NCBI GenBank assembly: GCA_015698305.1
Contig: CP048620.1
Coordinates: 3,060,001 to 3,124,000 of the forward strand
Direction: 5' to 3'
From: Candidatus Nitrohelix vancouverensis
Lineage (GTDB): Bacteria; Nitrospinota; Nitrospinia; Nitrospinales; VA-1
Length of the DNA: 64,000 nt
Shown here: piece after piece, positions 1 to 7,792 of the stretch
Layout: each line of letters begins with the position of its first letter
Numbering within the stretch: the stretch's first letter is position 1
Position numbers and translations under genes: made by a program
Notes under the pieces: model-generated
What the model saw: only the letters and a program-made list of their open reading frames with translations
The model's database searches: none
What the model was told of the DNA's origin: nothing

Positions 1-1114
1 GAAACAAGAAGGCAAAGAAGGCGATGACGCGGCATTTTCGAGATCCAAAGATAAGAAAGGGAACCGCCAACTGTATCAGAAAAACGACAAAGACTGAGAC
101 CTGTTGAATCGAGGTCGGCAATTGATGCGCATACCATCCAAGCCAGGTCGGCAAGGGCTGGGTCTCATAATGAAAATTCAAGGCGCGCAATTCAGTCCAG
201 TTAGAGTCTCCCCCAAACGCCTTCACCCAGCCGGAAGAAAACATGACTTTGAACAACAGCAAGCGACATAACCAGATCGCAAGGATCGACGGCTCCGTTC
301 GCGCCCTCGCCGCCATCCACCATTGAAGTGGAGATAGCAGAATCGCAATGACGCCGGCTTCCAGCAACAAGGTATCCCACTGGTAGCCCATAAAAATGCC
401 GCCCACCTGCACGATCGACAGATACAAAAACCATAGCAGAAAAAAAACGAGCATTGGAACCGCGCCAAGCGCCGCCAGAAGCGCCAGAGCCATCCCCGCG
501 AAACAAACGCCCATCAGAAAGGCATCGCTGGAGTTGATCCAGAAGAGCGTAGGATAACGCCACAAGCGATCCTCGCCTCCGCGTTCCGCAAACGCCTGCA
601 AGGTGGACTCAAGCGGGAGAATCCCCTGACTGCCCAGCAAACCTGTCGCCTGCAAAGCCAAAGAACCGAAAGCAATAAAATAGATGCAGGCCAGCAAGAC
701 CAGAATCAGACGTCGCGCCAGAAGGTATTCCTCCTGCGCAGAACCACACCAGCGCTGTATCGCCCCCAGTTCCATACGGCGATTGGCGACGGCTCGATAA
801 ACCGCTTCGCAGACCCGGGAGGCTCCAGGGAGCTTTCGATAACAACCCAGCGGCCACTTCGCCAAGGCGCCCGGAGCATGCGACAAAGCGCGAAACACGG
901 CTTCGGCGCCAGCGTAGACCGAGCCATCCGGCTCCACCAGTTGCACCGACTTCTCAAACTGTTCCCGAGAGATGTTCGGAAACCGCGAAGCGACTTCCTG
1001 ATACGGCGCGTAGTCCACCCGATCCGCCGTTACATGCCCCCAACGCTCGATCCAGAACAAACAAAATCCGCAATCGCCGTCATAAATCAATAAAGGTTTT
1101 CCAATTGTCGCCAT
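1..1114 (-). CDS. DCC-family thioredoxin-like / lipase maturation factor fusion (C-terminus cut by window edge)
   Basis: The reading frame is open from an ATG at 1114 to the left edge, giving at least 371 residues with the C-terminus missing. Residues 1 to about 120 form a DCC (DUF393) thiol-disulfide oxidoreductase-like domain with the hallmark YDGDCGFC; the two cysteines are C15 and C18. The rest is a multi-spanning membrane region resembling the lipase maturation factor family, with aromatic-rich helices, a GYQWDTLLLEAG segment and SSGWVKAFGGDSNW. Family knowledge: LMF proteins assist folding of secreted enzymes, and DCC proteins carry a redox CxxC. I infer a membrane protein coupling thiol chemistry to folding of an exported client. 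No clear Shine-Dalgarno precedes the ATG. Domain identity is fairly secure; the function is not. Confidence 0.8.
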   Translation of the reverse strand, partial: MATIGKPLLIYDGDCGFCLFWIERWGHVTADRVDYAPYQEVASRFPNISREQFEKSVQLVEPDGSVYAGAEAVFRALSHAPGALAKWPLGCYRKLPGASRVCEAVYRAVANRRMELGAIQRWCGSAQEEYLLARRLILVLLACIYFIAFGSLALQATGLLGSQGILPLESTLQAFAERGGEDRLWRYPTLFWINSSDAFLMGVCFAGMALALLAALGAVPMLVFFLLWFLYLSIVQVGGIFMGYQWDTLLLEAGVIAILLSPLQWWMAARARTEPSILAIWLCRLLLFKVMFSSGWVKAFGGDSNWTELRALNFHYETQPLPTWLGWYAHQLPTSIQQVSVFVVFLIQLAVPFLIFGSRKCRVIAFFAFLF

Positions 1115-1480
1115 AGGAGCCTGCGCCGTTCACCGGCGTTTGATTAAAATTCAAAATTTACAAATGAGAACAACTGGAGCTAAACGATCTATAGAATTAG
1201 TATACCCTTTATCAGCCAATGGTAACGCCGTCACGCCCGTCATGATTGCCTCGAACACAGAATTTTGAAGCCAATCAACTCGCTCCACAAGCCTCGACGG
1301 CGCCACAGCCCAGACAACTTTAACCCGCGATTCCATATATATAGAATAGCGATTTTTTATTCTTCCTTGCGTTATCCTCCATTGTGATATATTTTCTCCA
1401 TTTGGCCTTTTAATTCATATCATACTCCGGGAGCGCTCCTGAGAAGGAATGCGACCGTTCACTTTATCAGGAAAGTTGCG
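1115..1480. other. Intergenic region between the LMF gene and the pentapeptide-repeat gene
   Basis: This AT-rich spacer lies between divergent genes and should carry both promoters, but I could not fix either with confidence. It contains a small hairpin (CGCCG/CGGCG, 1124-1138) just upstream of the minus-strand gene, a doubtful 61-codon minus-strand reading frame at 1151-1336, and T-rich sequence before the plus-strand gene. A purine stretch AGGAAA about 8 nt before 1481 can serve as its ribosome binding site. Confidence 0.5.
1151..1336 (-). CDS. Doubtful 61-residue hypothetical protein
   Basis: An ATG-started frame of 61 codons ends 36 nt upstream of the LMF start on the same strand. The product would be a small, slightly hydrophobic protein with no motif or family I recognise. 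There is no Shine-Dalgarno before the ATG, and the local composition is more AT-rich than the neighbouring genes. It could be a chance frame in intergenic DNA or a decayed remnant. It is listed only because it sits directly upstream of, and co-directional with, the LMF gene. Confidence 0.15.
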   Translation of the reverse strand: MESRVKVVWAVAPSRLVERVDWLQNSVFEAIMTGVTALPLADKGYTNSIDRLAPVVLICKF

Positions 1481-3064
1481 ATGCCAGATCTGACTCGGGA
1501 AGAAGTCGAAAGCATATTGGATGAATATGCCGAAACTTTGAAAGCTCAAATGCAGGAAGAGGAAGACGAGTTCGTTGATGAAGACGATGATTTCGATATA
1601 GAAGACGACGATGATGAGGACGATGAAGACGAAACATCTTCTGAAGATTCAGAATCTGATGATTCAGAATCCTCCGAAGAATCTGAATCCTCAGAAGAGT
1701 CGGAAACTGGCTCCGAACTGGCGACTACGGAGGAAGGCATCGCAGAAATCGAAGAAATTGTTTTAGGGCCGCTTGAAGAAAAAGATCTGTCAGGACTCGA
1801 CCTGTCCGGCCTCAACTTCTTCACAATCAGCCTGTCCGGTTCCAATCTATCCGAGTGCAATTTACAGGGAGCCGATCTTTCCGGAACCAATCTGGAAAAC
1901 AGCGATCTGACCAAAGCTAAATTGGTCGACGCCAATCTGGAAGCCGCTCGACTGCATGGCGCCATTCTCAAAGAAGCCTCAATGGAAGACGCCAATTTTC
2001 AGGACGCCGACGCATCCAACGTAGACGCGCAAAACGCTACGATGGAAAACGCCAATTTGCGACGCTCCAAGTGGTCTCAGGCCAACTTGACCGAAGCGAA
2101 CCTCATGGAAACCAATTTATCCCGAAGCGATTTTTCAAAAGCGATTCTGGTTCGAGCAAAAATGGAAAACTGCGATATCACCCGTTCCAAATTCAATGGC
2201 GCCGATTTATCCGCCGCGATTCTGACCGATTCCAAGATGAGCATGTCCGGTTTTTTCGAATGCAATCTCAAAGCGGCCAATTTGATGCGCGCTCAGCTCA
2301 AGGGCGCGAAATTATGCGGCGCTGATTTGACCGACGTTCGCATGCCGCGCGCCGACCTGACCAGCGCCGATTTATCGGAAGCGACCGTTCACAACGTGGA
2401 CCTCTCCCATGCAAAACTGGGCGGCGCCATTCTACGCAGAACCAGCTTGCAGAATTCCGACCTCAGCGAAACCGACCTGAACGTCGCTGATTTGACAGGA
2501 GCCAATCTGGTGAATATCAATTTGCGCGGGGCCAATCTCGGACGCATCAAATTATTTCAGGCTCAGATGGAAGGGGCTTATCTCTCGGGAGCCAGCTTGA
2601 TCAAAGCCAAAATGGACAAGGTCAATTTGAACAACGCCGATCTCAGCGGAGCCAATTTGTCCGGGGCTGAACTCAATGAAGCCAACCTTGAGAATACGGA
2701 TTTGAGTCGGGCGACCATCGTGGAAGCCTCTCTTAAAAACACGAATCTGAAGAACACCTATTTATTAGGCGCCGACCTGCGTAAAACCAATTTAACGGAA
2801 TCCCAGCTACAGGGTTCGCAAATGAGCGGCTCCAAACTGACCCGCACGATTCTGGTTCGAGCCGATCTGAGCGATGCGGATATGCGACGTTGCGATCTCG
2901 AACACGCCAACCTGACCGACGCGATTCTGAAAAAAGCCGACCTTTCCGGCTCTAAAGCGGCTGAGGCCGTTTTCAAAAACGCCGACCTGAGCTCTGCCAA
3001 TCTGCAGAACGTAGACACCACCGATACCGTCTTCGACGGTTGCAAAGGCTACGACGCCCCCTGA
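1481..3064 (+). CDS. Large pentapeptide-repeat protein with acidic N-terminal tail
   Basis: The 527-residue product has three parts. Residues 1-22 look like a short helix. Residues about 23-85 are an extremely acidic Asp/Glu/Ser low-complexity stretch. From about residue 95 to 520 there are roughly 80 tandem pentapeptides of the A(D/N)LxX type, which in this family build a right-handed quadrilateral beta-helix. There is no signal peptide or membrane segment, so it is probably cytoplasmic. Some pentapeptide proteins (Qnr, MfpA) mimic DNA and bind gyrase, but most have no known role, and nothing here shows the client. The ATG follows an AGGAAA about 8 nt upstream. The next gene on the same strand starts 180 nt later. 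Confidence 0.9.
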   Translation: MPDLTREEVESILDEYAETLKAQMQEEEDEFVDEDDDFDIEDDDDEDDEDETSSEDSESDDSESSEESESSEESETGSELATTEEGIAEIEEIVLGPLEEKDLSGLDLSGLNFFTISLSGSNLSECNLQGADLSGTNLENSDLTKAKLVDANLEAARLHGAILKEASMEDANFQDADASNVDAQNATMENANLRRSKWSQANLTEANLMETNLSRSDFSKAILVRAKMENCDITRSKFNGADLSAAILTDSKMSMSGFFECNLKAANLMRAQLKGAKLCGADLTDVRMPRADLTSADLSEATVHNVDLSHAKLGGAILRRTSLQNSDLSETDLNVADLTGANLVNINLRGANLGRIKLFQAQMEGAYLSGASLIKAKMDKVNLNNADLSGANLSGAELNEANLENTDLSRATIVEASLKNTNLKNTYLLGADLRKTNLTESQLQGSQMSGSKLTRTILVRADLSDADMRRCDLEHANLTDAILKKADLSGSKAAEAVFKNADLSSANLQNVDTTDTVFDGCKGYDAP

Positions 3065-3190
3065 GCCAATCTGCGTTCAACCGGCTCCACGCTCGCCTCA
3101 TTGAGCGCCAGTGAAATATTTTTCTGGACTACGCCCAAAACGTCGGTGATACTAATAGGAATAGCGATTAATTCAAGCGGATTTAATTCA

Positions 3191-3230
3191 CATTGGCAAT
3201 GATCGTAATCTTAAAATACGATCACCAATG
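3191..3230 (+). repeat. Inverted repeat/hairpin before the receiver-CheX gene
   Basis: CATTGG (3191-3196) pairs with CCAATG (3225-3230), and GATCGTA (3201-3207) pairs with TACGATC (3217-3223). The loop is 9 nt, and there is an asymmetric internal bulge of CAAT against A. It ends 13 nt before the ATG at 3244. It could be a protein-binding palindrome or a structured 5' leader that affects translation. There is no U-tract, so it is not an intrinsic terminator. Confidence 0.5.
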
Positions 3231-3243
3231 AACGGATTATTTA

Positions 3244-4221
3244 ATGCCAGACCATTTTTCAGACAAACAAGCGCTGGTCGCGGATAATTCGTCGGTGATG
3301 ACCCGGATCATCAAAAACAACCTCGTCTCCCTGGGGTTCACTCCAGAGAATGTCGTGGTGGTTTCCGACGGCAATCAGGCGAATCTGATGCTGGGACTCA
3401 GCGACTTCCATTTGCTGATCACCGGTTATCATATGAAATTCATGAACGGGGTCGAGCTTGCAATCGCGGTCAGAACAAACAGCTCGGATGCTATAAAAAA
3501 CATTCGGCATCTGATCATCACCGCTGAAACTAAAAGTAATATAGTCGATCAATTTGCTCCCGCCGGGTGCAACGGCTACATCAACAAGCCATTCACGTTT
3601 AAAACGTTTCAGAGCAAAATTCACGAAGTTTTCGGGCTCGAAGCAGACACAAAAGAGGAAGAAGCCATCAGCGAAAAAAGTTCTGTTTCCTCTTCAACAG
3701 AAAGCGACCTTAAAGTGGACCCAAAAATTGTTTCAGCCTTTTCGGAAAGCGCGATCGAATCTCTTGGACAATACATGGTGAGCGCTGTCGCGGGCAAACC
3801 CACCAATAGCCTGGACGGAAGTTTTTATTTTGGTTCTCTCGTCAATCTGAATGATCCCGCGCATTCCACCCAGGTCAATGTCGCGCTGTATTTCCCCAAA
3901 GACGTCGCCTGCTCGATTTACGAAGGAATTTTTGGCGAAGTGGATATCGAACAGGTCTGCGGCGTGGTTCAGGAGTTGGCGAATATCATCGGCGGCATCG
4001 TCAAACCCAAGATATCCGGGTTGACTCAGGAGATCGTGAGTCTGGTCAACGCAGAGGCTGTCGACGAACAGGAGTTGGACTTTCAACTCGGTTTGCCCGA
4101 AGCCAAGATGGGAGAGGATTATAAATTCGACATCAACGGAGACGACTCTTCAAATTTCATCATTCCGTTTCAGGTCAACGACGACTCGATATTAATGGAA
4201 GTGCAGATCGCAAAATCCTGA
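3244..4221 (+). CDS. Degenerate receiver domain fused to a CheX-like domain
   Basis: The 325-residue product begins with a CheY-like receiver (about 8-130) followed by an acidic/Ser linker and a CheX/CheC-like domain (about 160-325). The receiver keeps D14, T93 and K115 (NKP motif). However, the position that should carry the phospho-accepting Asp reads G61 (LLITGYHM), and the second acid of the usual DD pair is N15. The C-terminal domain has the ExxN signature of CheC/CheX phosphatases at E244 and N247. Family knowledge: CheX dephosphorylates CheY-P. I infer that the receiver is a non-phosphorylatable docking or regulatory module attached to a phosphatase-like domain. No chemotaxis genes are in the window. 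It could also act in a non-chemotactic signalling path. Confidence 0.8.
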   Translation: MPDHFSDKQALVADNSSVMTRIIKNNLVSLGFTPENVVVVSDGNQANLMLGLSDFHLLITGYHMKFMNGVELAIAVRTNSSDAIKNIRHLIITAETKSNIVDQFAPAGCNGYINKPFTFKTFQSKIHEVFGLEADTKEEEAISEKSSVSSSTESDLKVDPKIVSAFSESAIESLGQYMVSAVAGKPTNSLDGSFYFGSLVNLNDPAHSTQVNVALYFPKDVACSIYEGIFGEVDIEQVCGVVQELANIIGGIVKPKISGLTQEIVSLVNAEAVDEQELDFQLGLPEAKMGEDYKFDINGDDSSNFIIPFQVNDDSILMEVQIAKS

Positions 4222-4247
4222 ACACCCTCCCCTCGATCCAGCGCGCC

Positions 4248-5534
4248 TCAAACAAATACCCCGGCAATACTCCCCGTCATTAACGTAGCAAGAAACGACG
4301 TCCACAATGCCTTCATCCCCAGCACGGAGATTTCCCTCATGCGTTCGGGAACCAATGCCGAGAGGCCTCCAACAAAAATCCCGAAGCTCGCAAGATGAAC
4401 AAAACCGCATAAGGAATAGGCGAGAATGATCACCGAGCGCGGAGACAAGGCGGCATCTCCAGCTTGCAAGGCGGCCAGACTGAAATAAGAAGCCACCTCG
4501 GTTTCAATGAAGCGCGACCCCAGTATGCGAGCCGCCGCCTGCCATTCCTCCGGGTTCAAGCCGAGCAAGGCGACAAAGGGAAGCGTCAGCCAGCCCATGA
4601 TCCGTTCCAGAGAAAGATCCTGTCCCGAAACGCTCGGCAATCCCGTCAAAGCCAGATCAATGATCGCTTCAACGCCCAGAGCCACGATCAGGGCCGTCGC
4701 AATGCCCACCGCCATTTTCATTCCCTGCGCGCCGCCATCCAGCAGAGCCGTCATCAAATTAGACGCGCCCTCCGTTTTTCCAGCGTCCTGTTCAGAAAAA
4801 CGAATCTCCTCGGGAATCCGGCCTAATGTTTCCGGGCGATCCTCTTCGGGAAGAAACAGTTTCGCCGCGACCGCGGCGCAGGGAATGGAAATGATGGAAG
4901 CAGATACCAGATGACCGGCGATATTGGGGATCACATCCTTCAAGGCAATCACATAGATACCCAGCACGGTGCTGGCGACGGTCGCCATCATGCAGGTCAG
5001 AATCATCAGCAATTCGGAGCGCGTCATACTTCTCAAAAAAGGCCGCACCGCAATTCCAGACTCGACGCCGACAAATATATTGGAAGCCGCCGCCAAAGAC
5101 TCCGCCCCGGAGACGCCGAGGAATTTGTAAAACAGTTTTGCAAACAGACCGACAATCCCTTGCATCACTTTCAAATAATACAATGCGCCAACGATGGCCG
5201 AAAAAAAGATCACCGACGGCAGTACCTGAACCGCCAGAATGAAACCGACCGAGCGCGTCCCATCGGGAAGGGTCTGCCCCGGCCCCAAAGCCAGAGGGCC
5301 AAACAAAAATACGGCCCCTTTTTGTGAAGCGACGATCAATCCAACCAGAGCGTCGTTCAACCAGCTCAGCGCGCTACGCGAACCGGGAAACATAAAAACA
5401 ATGGCGCCCAATACCCAGGCCAGGCCAGCGGCCCCGGCAAAGGTTCGAAAATTGAAAGCGCGACGTCCGCCAGTCGCCCAGGCCAGAGCCGCAAACGTCC
5501 AGAAGCCGAAAAATGATATCAGTTTAAATTCCAA
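4248..5534 (-). CDS. CNT-family (NupC-like) nucleoside transporter
   Basis: A 428-residue polytopic inner-membrane protein of the concentrative nucleoside transporter family, which imports nucleosides with a cation gradient. The family core is visible: a gate-like domain, then GAESLAAASNIFVG followed by an RPFL segment and later hydrophobic helices. The motif that usually reads GQTEAPL reads GVESGIAV here and is one residue shorter, so substrate specificity may differ from classical NupC. The start is a TTG at 5534, supported by a strong AGGGAGG about 5 nt upstream. It converges with the receiver-CheX gene, and SemiSWEET lies just upstream on the same strand, so the two transporters may be co-transcribed. 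Confidence 0.85.
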   Translation of the reverse strand: MEFKLISFFGFWTFAALAWATGGRRAFNFRTFAGAAGLAWVLGAIVFMFPGSRSALSWLNDALVGLIVASQKGAVFLFGPLALGPGQTLPDGTRSVGFILAVQVLPSVIFFSAIVGALYYLKVMQGIVGLFAKLFYKFLGVSGAESLAAASNIFVGVESGIAVRPFLRSMTRSELLMILTCMMATVASTVLGIYVIALKDVIPNIAGHLVSASIISIPCAAVAAKLFLPEEDRPETLGRIPEEIRFSEQDAGKTEGASNLMTALLDGGAQGMKMAVGIATALIVALGVEAIIDLALTGLPSVSGQDLSLERIMGWLTLPFVALLGLNPEEWQAAARILGSRFIETEVASYFSLAALQAGDAALSPRSVIILAYSLCGFVHLASFGIFVGGLSALVPERMREISVLGMKALWTSFLATLMTGSIAGVFV

Positions 5535-5569
5535 TCGCCCCTCCCTTCACTAGTCGAATCTCATCCCGA

Positions 5570-5824
5570 TCATTTGAATTTTAACTTCATCGCCAAAATC
5601 GAAAGCGCCAGGATCAAGGTCAACACATTTGCCAGAATCATTGGAGTGGAGTGGATCAAGATTCCGTAAACCAACCAACACGCCACGCCAACGCAAAAGA
5701 CAATAAACATTGTCAGTGAAATGTCGGCGGCGGACCGAGTCTTCCATGTTTTGGTGACCTGGGGAACAAACGCCAGAGTGGTCAGCATGCCCGCCACATA
5801 GCCCAACAGGGAGATCGAATCCAT
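5570..5824 (-). CDS. SemiSWEET-type small transporter
   Basis: An 84-residue protein with three predicted membrane helices and the PQ-loop signature FVPQVTKTWKTRSA, typical of bacterial SemiSWEET sugar transporters, which work as dimers. I place the start at the ATG at 5824 (MDSISLLGY), because the frame upstream of it encodes a charged stretch unlike the family. The ribosome binding site is weak. It lies 35 nt upstream of the CNT transporter gene on the same strand. The sugar specificity cannot be read from sequence. Confidence 0.85.
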   Translation of the reverse strand: MDSISLLGYVAGMLTTLAFVPQVTKTWKTRSAADISLTMFIVFCVGVACWLVYGILIHSTPMILANVLTLILALSILAMKLKFK

Positions 5825-5989
5825 AGAGTTGTATCCATTCGTTAAGGAAAACCATTTGCTCAAACGATGTCTCTTCGAACACTTCGTCACCAGCTTGGAA
5901 GCAAGCTATCCCCTTGTTTTAAGCGGTAATTTATCCGATAATTATAGCTATTGAACCCTACGAACCGCAGGATTTCACAATCTATCATA

Positions 5990-6943
5990 ATGATCGCTCT
6001 GCCCGAAACCAAATTCCCAAAGAGACTGTCAGGACTCCTCTTCTTCGCTTGGGCGACTCTCCTCGCAGGCTGTGCGGAAACGCCCTGGACACAAGAGGGC
6101 GATATAGTTGCCAACCTGGAAAATGTTCACACCAGTGACGGAGCGCAAAGTGAGCAAAGCGCCGAAGCCGAGAGGGCTGAACCCTCCCCCATCGTGGCTC
6201 AGACTGAGCCATCAAAATTCATGGTTCTCCACGCGCCAGTCAGAGTTTTAGAAGCGACAACCCAGTTCGTGGAACCTGTACGCGAATCCATCATAAAAGC
6301 ATTTGCGGAAAGCGGATTTTCCCACGCGGCGGCCATAGACTACCCCAAATTCGAACAATCCCTGAACGCTCACAACAACTTGACAGCCGATCAGATTTTC
6401 CTGGACCACGCCCAGGATTACGAGCCGCGCTATCTGGTTTTGTTTGACATCGAAGTCAACTCCGCGAATAAACATCGCGCGCTCGCCGCGCTCCGGGCCA
6501 AAACTTTCGATGTCCCAACCGGACGCCTGATCTCCATTACGGAAAAATTCGCAGAAATTCCATGGAGCCAAAGCGCCCTCAACGCTGATGAGACCCTGGC
6601 CTCCGCCGCGCTGGAAACGGCGCGCGAAGCTTCTGCCGTCATGATTCGCGCCGCGAAACGGAACGACGAGATCGGTCGCCCGGAAGAATTTCGGCTCGTG
6701 TTTCTCGGCTTTTCAGAAAATGAAATGGACGGTATTTTTGAAATCGTATCCGCAATGGATTTTCATGAAATCAAGGAAGTTGAATTCGAAGCGGGACGCA
6801 TGGACGTGATTGCCTTACATTCCGGAAGCGCCATTGCATTGAGAAGGGAAATCCGCAACACATTTCGTCGCATCTATTTCCCAATGGAAACGGTTTTGAT
6901 AGACGATCATGAAATACACTTTCGGGCCGTCCAGGAGAATTGA
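5990..6943 (+). CDS. Predicted lipoprotein of unknown function
   Basis: A 317-residue protein with a lipoprotein signal peptide ending in the lipobox LLAG-C (Cys 28 from this start), so it is probably membrane-anchored after lipidation. A low-complexity Gln/Glu/Ala linker follows, then a folded region. I recognise no family with confidence. The pattern of about 130 residues that looks like a conserved LPP20/FlgT-type alpha-beta fold is only a weak impression. I chose the ATG at 5990; an in-frame TTG at 5951 would add 13 residues and put a charged extension before the signal peptide. It is divergent from SemiSWEET, and a 9-bp inverted repeat follows its stop. Confidence 0.75.
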   Translation: MIALPETKFPKRLSGLLFFAWATLLAGCAETPWTQEGDIVANLENVHTSDGAQSEQSAEAERAEPSPIVAQTEPSKFMVLHAPVRVLEATTQFVEPVRESIIKAFAESGFSHAAAIDYPKFEQSLNAHNNLTADQIFLDHAQDYEPRYLVLFDIEVNSANKHRALAALRAKTFDVPTGRLISITEKFAEIPWSQSALNADETLASAALETAREASAVMIRAAKRNDEIGRPEEFRLVFLGFSENEMDGIFEIVSAMDFHEIKEVEFEAGRMDVIALHSGSAIALRREIRNTFRRIYFPMETVLIDDHEIHFRAVQEN

Positions 6944-6948
6944 CCCTG

Positions 6949-6982
6949 CGCATCCAGGTTTGAATTCAGAATACTGGATGCG
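6949..6982 (+). repeat. 9-bp inverted repeat after the lipoprotein gene
   Basis: CGCATCCAG (6949-6957) pairs perfectly with CTGGATGCG (6974-6982) around a 16-nt loop that contains GAATTC. It begins 6 nt after the lipoprotein stop codon. It may be an RNA 3'-end stabiliser or a weak terminator. No U-run follows, which argues against an efficient intrinsic terminator. Confidence 0.45.
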
Positions 6983-7095
6983 ATACCGCTTAAACTTCTT
7001 ATGACAAGGCTTGAGACGCAAATTTTAATCACCGATACCGACAAGACGCTGACGCCTCTGTCGTAAATCTTTTTTCACCAGAACAGGAATTTTTA

Positions 7096-7605
7096 ATGGA
7101 CGATTGCCCCTGCGGTTCAAATTTCTCCTACTCCGACTGTTGCGCGCCGTTGGTAAACGGAACAGGACGCGCCGACACGGCGGAAGATTTAATGCGCTCG
7201 CGCTATTCCGCTTACGTTAAAAAACGATACGACTATTTGGTAAAAACATCTTCAGGCGGCTCCAAAACGCTGGAAGACTATCAGCAATCCTGCGAGCAAA
7301 CGGTTTGGCAGGGACTGGAAATCAACGGCGTCGATAAGGGACAATTCGACGATGCTGAAGGACAGGTCGCCTTCACCGCGACCTTCACTCAGGATGGCAA
7401 GAAGCAATACCTGAGGGAACATTCTCATTTCATCAAAAAAAGCGGGCAATGGTTCTATGACGAAGCCACTTCGCACCCGGTACACACTCAGACCCCGCAA
7501 AAAACATCCAGCAAACCCTTCAAACGAGAAGGAAGCAAAGTGGGGCGCAACGATCCCTGCCCCTGTGGCAGTTCTAAAAAATATAAAAAATGCTGTGGTA
7601 AATAG
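7096..7605 (+). CDS. YchJ-like protein with two SEC-C zinc motifs
   Basis: A 169-residue UPF0225/YchJ-type protein. SEC-C motifs stand at both ends: [13 protein letters not shown] at residues 4-16 and [13 protein letters not shown] near the C-terminus. Each probably binds one zinc ion through its cysteines. The middle is the NTF2-like YchJ domain ([12 protein letters not shown] ... [12 protein letters not shown]). Family knowledge: SEC-C modules occur at the SecA C-terminus and in many uncharacterised proteins; the role of YchJ is not established. The length is close to the family norm. The gene stands alone between the lipoprotein gene and the diguanylate cyclase gene. Confidence 0.9.
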   Translation: MDDCPCGSNFSYSDCCAPLVNGTGRADTAEDLMRSRYSAYVKKRYDYLVKTSSGGSKTLEDYQQSCEQTVWQGLEINGVDKGQFDDAEGQVAFTATFTQDGKKQYLREHSHFIKKSGQWFYDEATSHPVHTQTPQKTSSKPFKREGSKVGRNDPCPCGSSKKYKKCCGK

Positions 7606-7647
7606 CTATGATTGTTCATCAACAATAAGTAATGATAAATTCAGCAT

Positions 7648-7675
7648 AGGCAAGCCCTTGCGCCTTGGCGTTTTT
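7648..7675 (+). terminator. Possible intrinsic terminator after the ychJ-like gene
   Basis: An imperfect stem (AGGCAAG against CTTG and CCT with a two-base bulge) is followed a few bases later by TTTTT at 7671-7675. It lies about 45 nt after the stop codon. The stem is short and the loop is tight, so this is a moderate-to-weak call. Confidence 0.35.
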
Positions 7676-7792
7676 CTGTATAAGCTGTAAATGTAATAAC
7701 TTGAAAATAGGCGTTTTCAGGTTCCGCATAAGTATGCAAACACACGTTAGCGAGTCGTAACGGTTCACATCCGACTCAATTTAGGCGCAACG

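Noticed and set aside
3065-3140. Possible continuation of the pentapeptide array past the stop (ANL-like codons)
   Set aside because: Only one pentapeptide-like unit follows the stop and the next codons lose the pattern, so there is no evidence of a broken longer gene.
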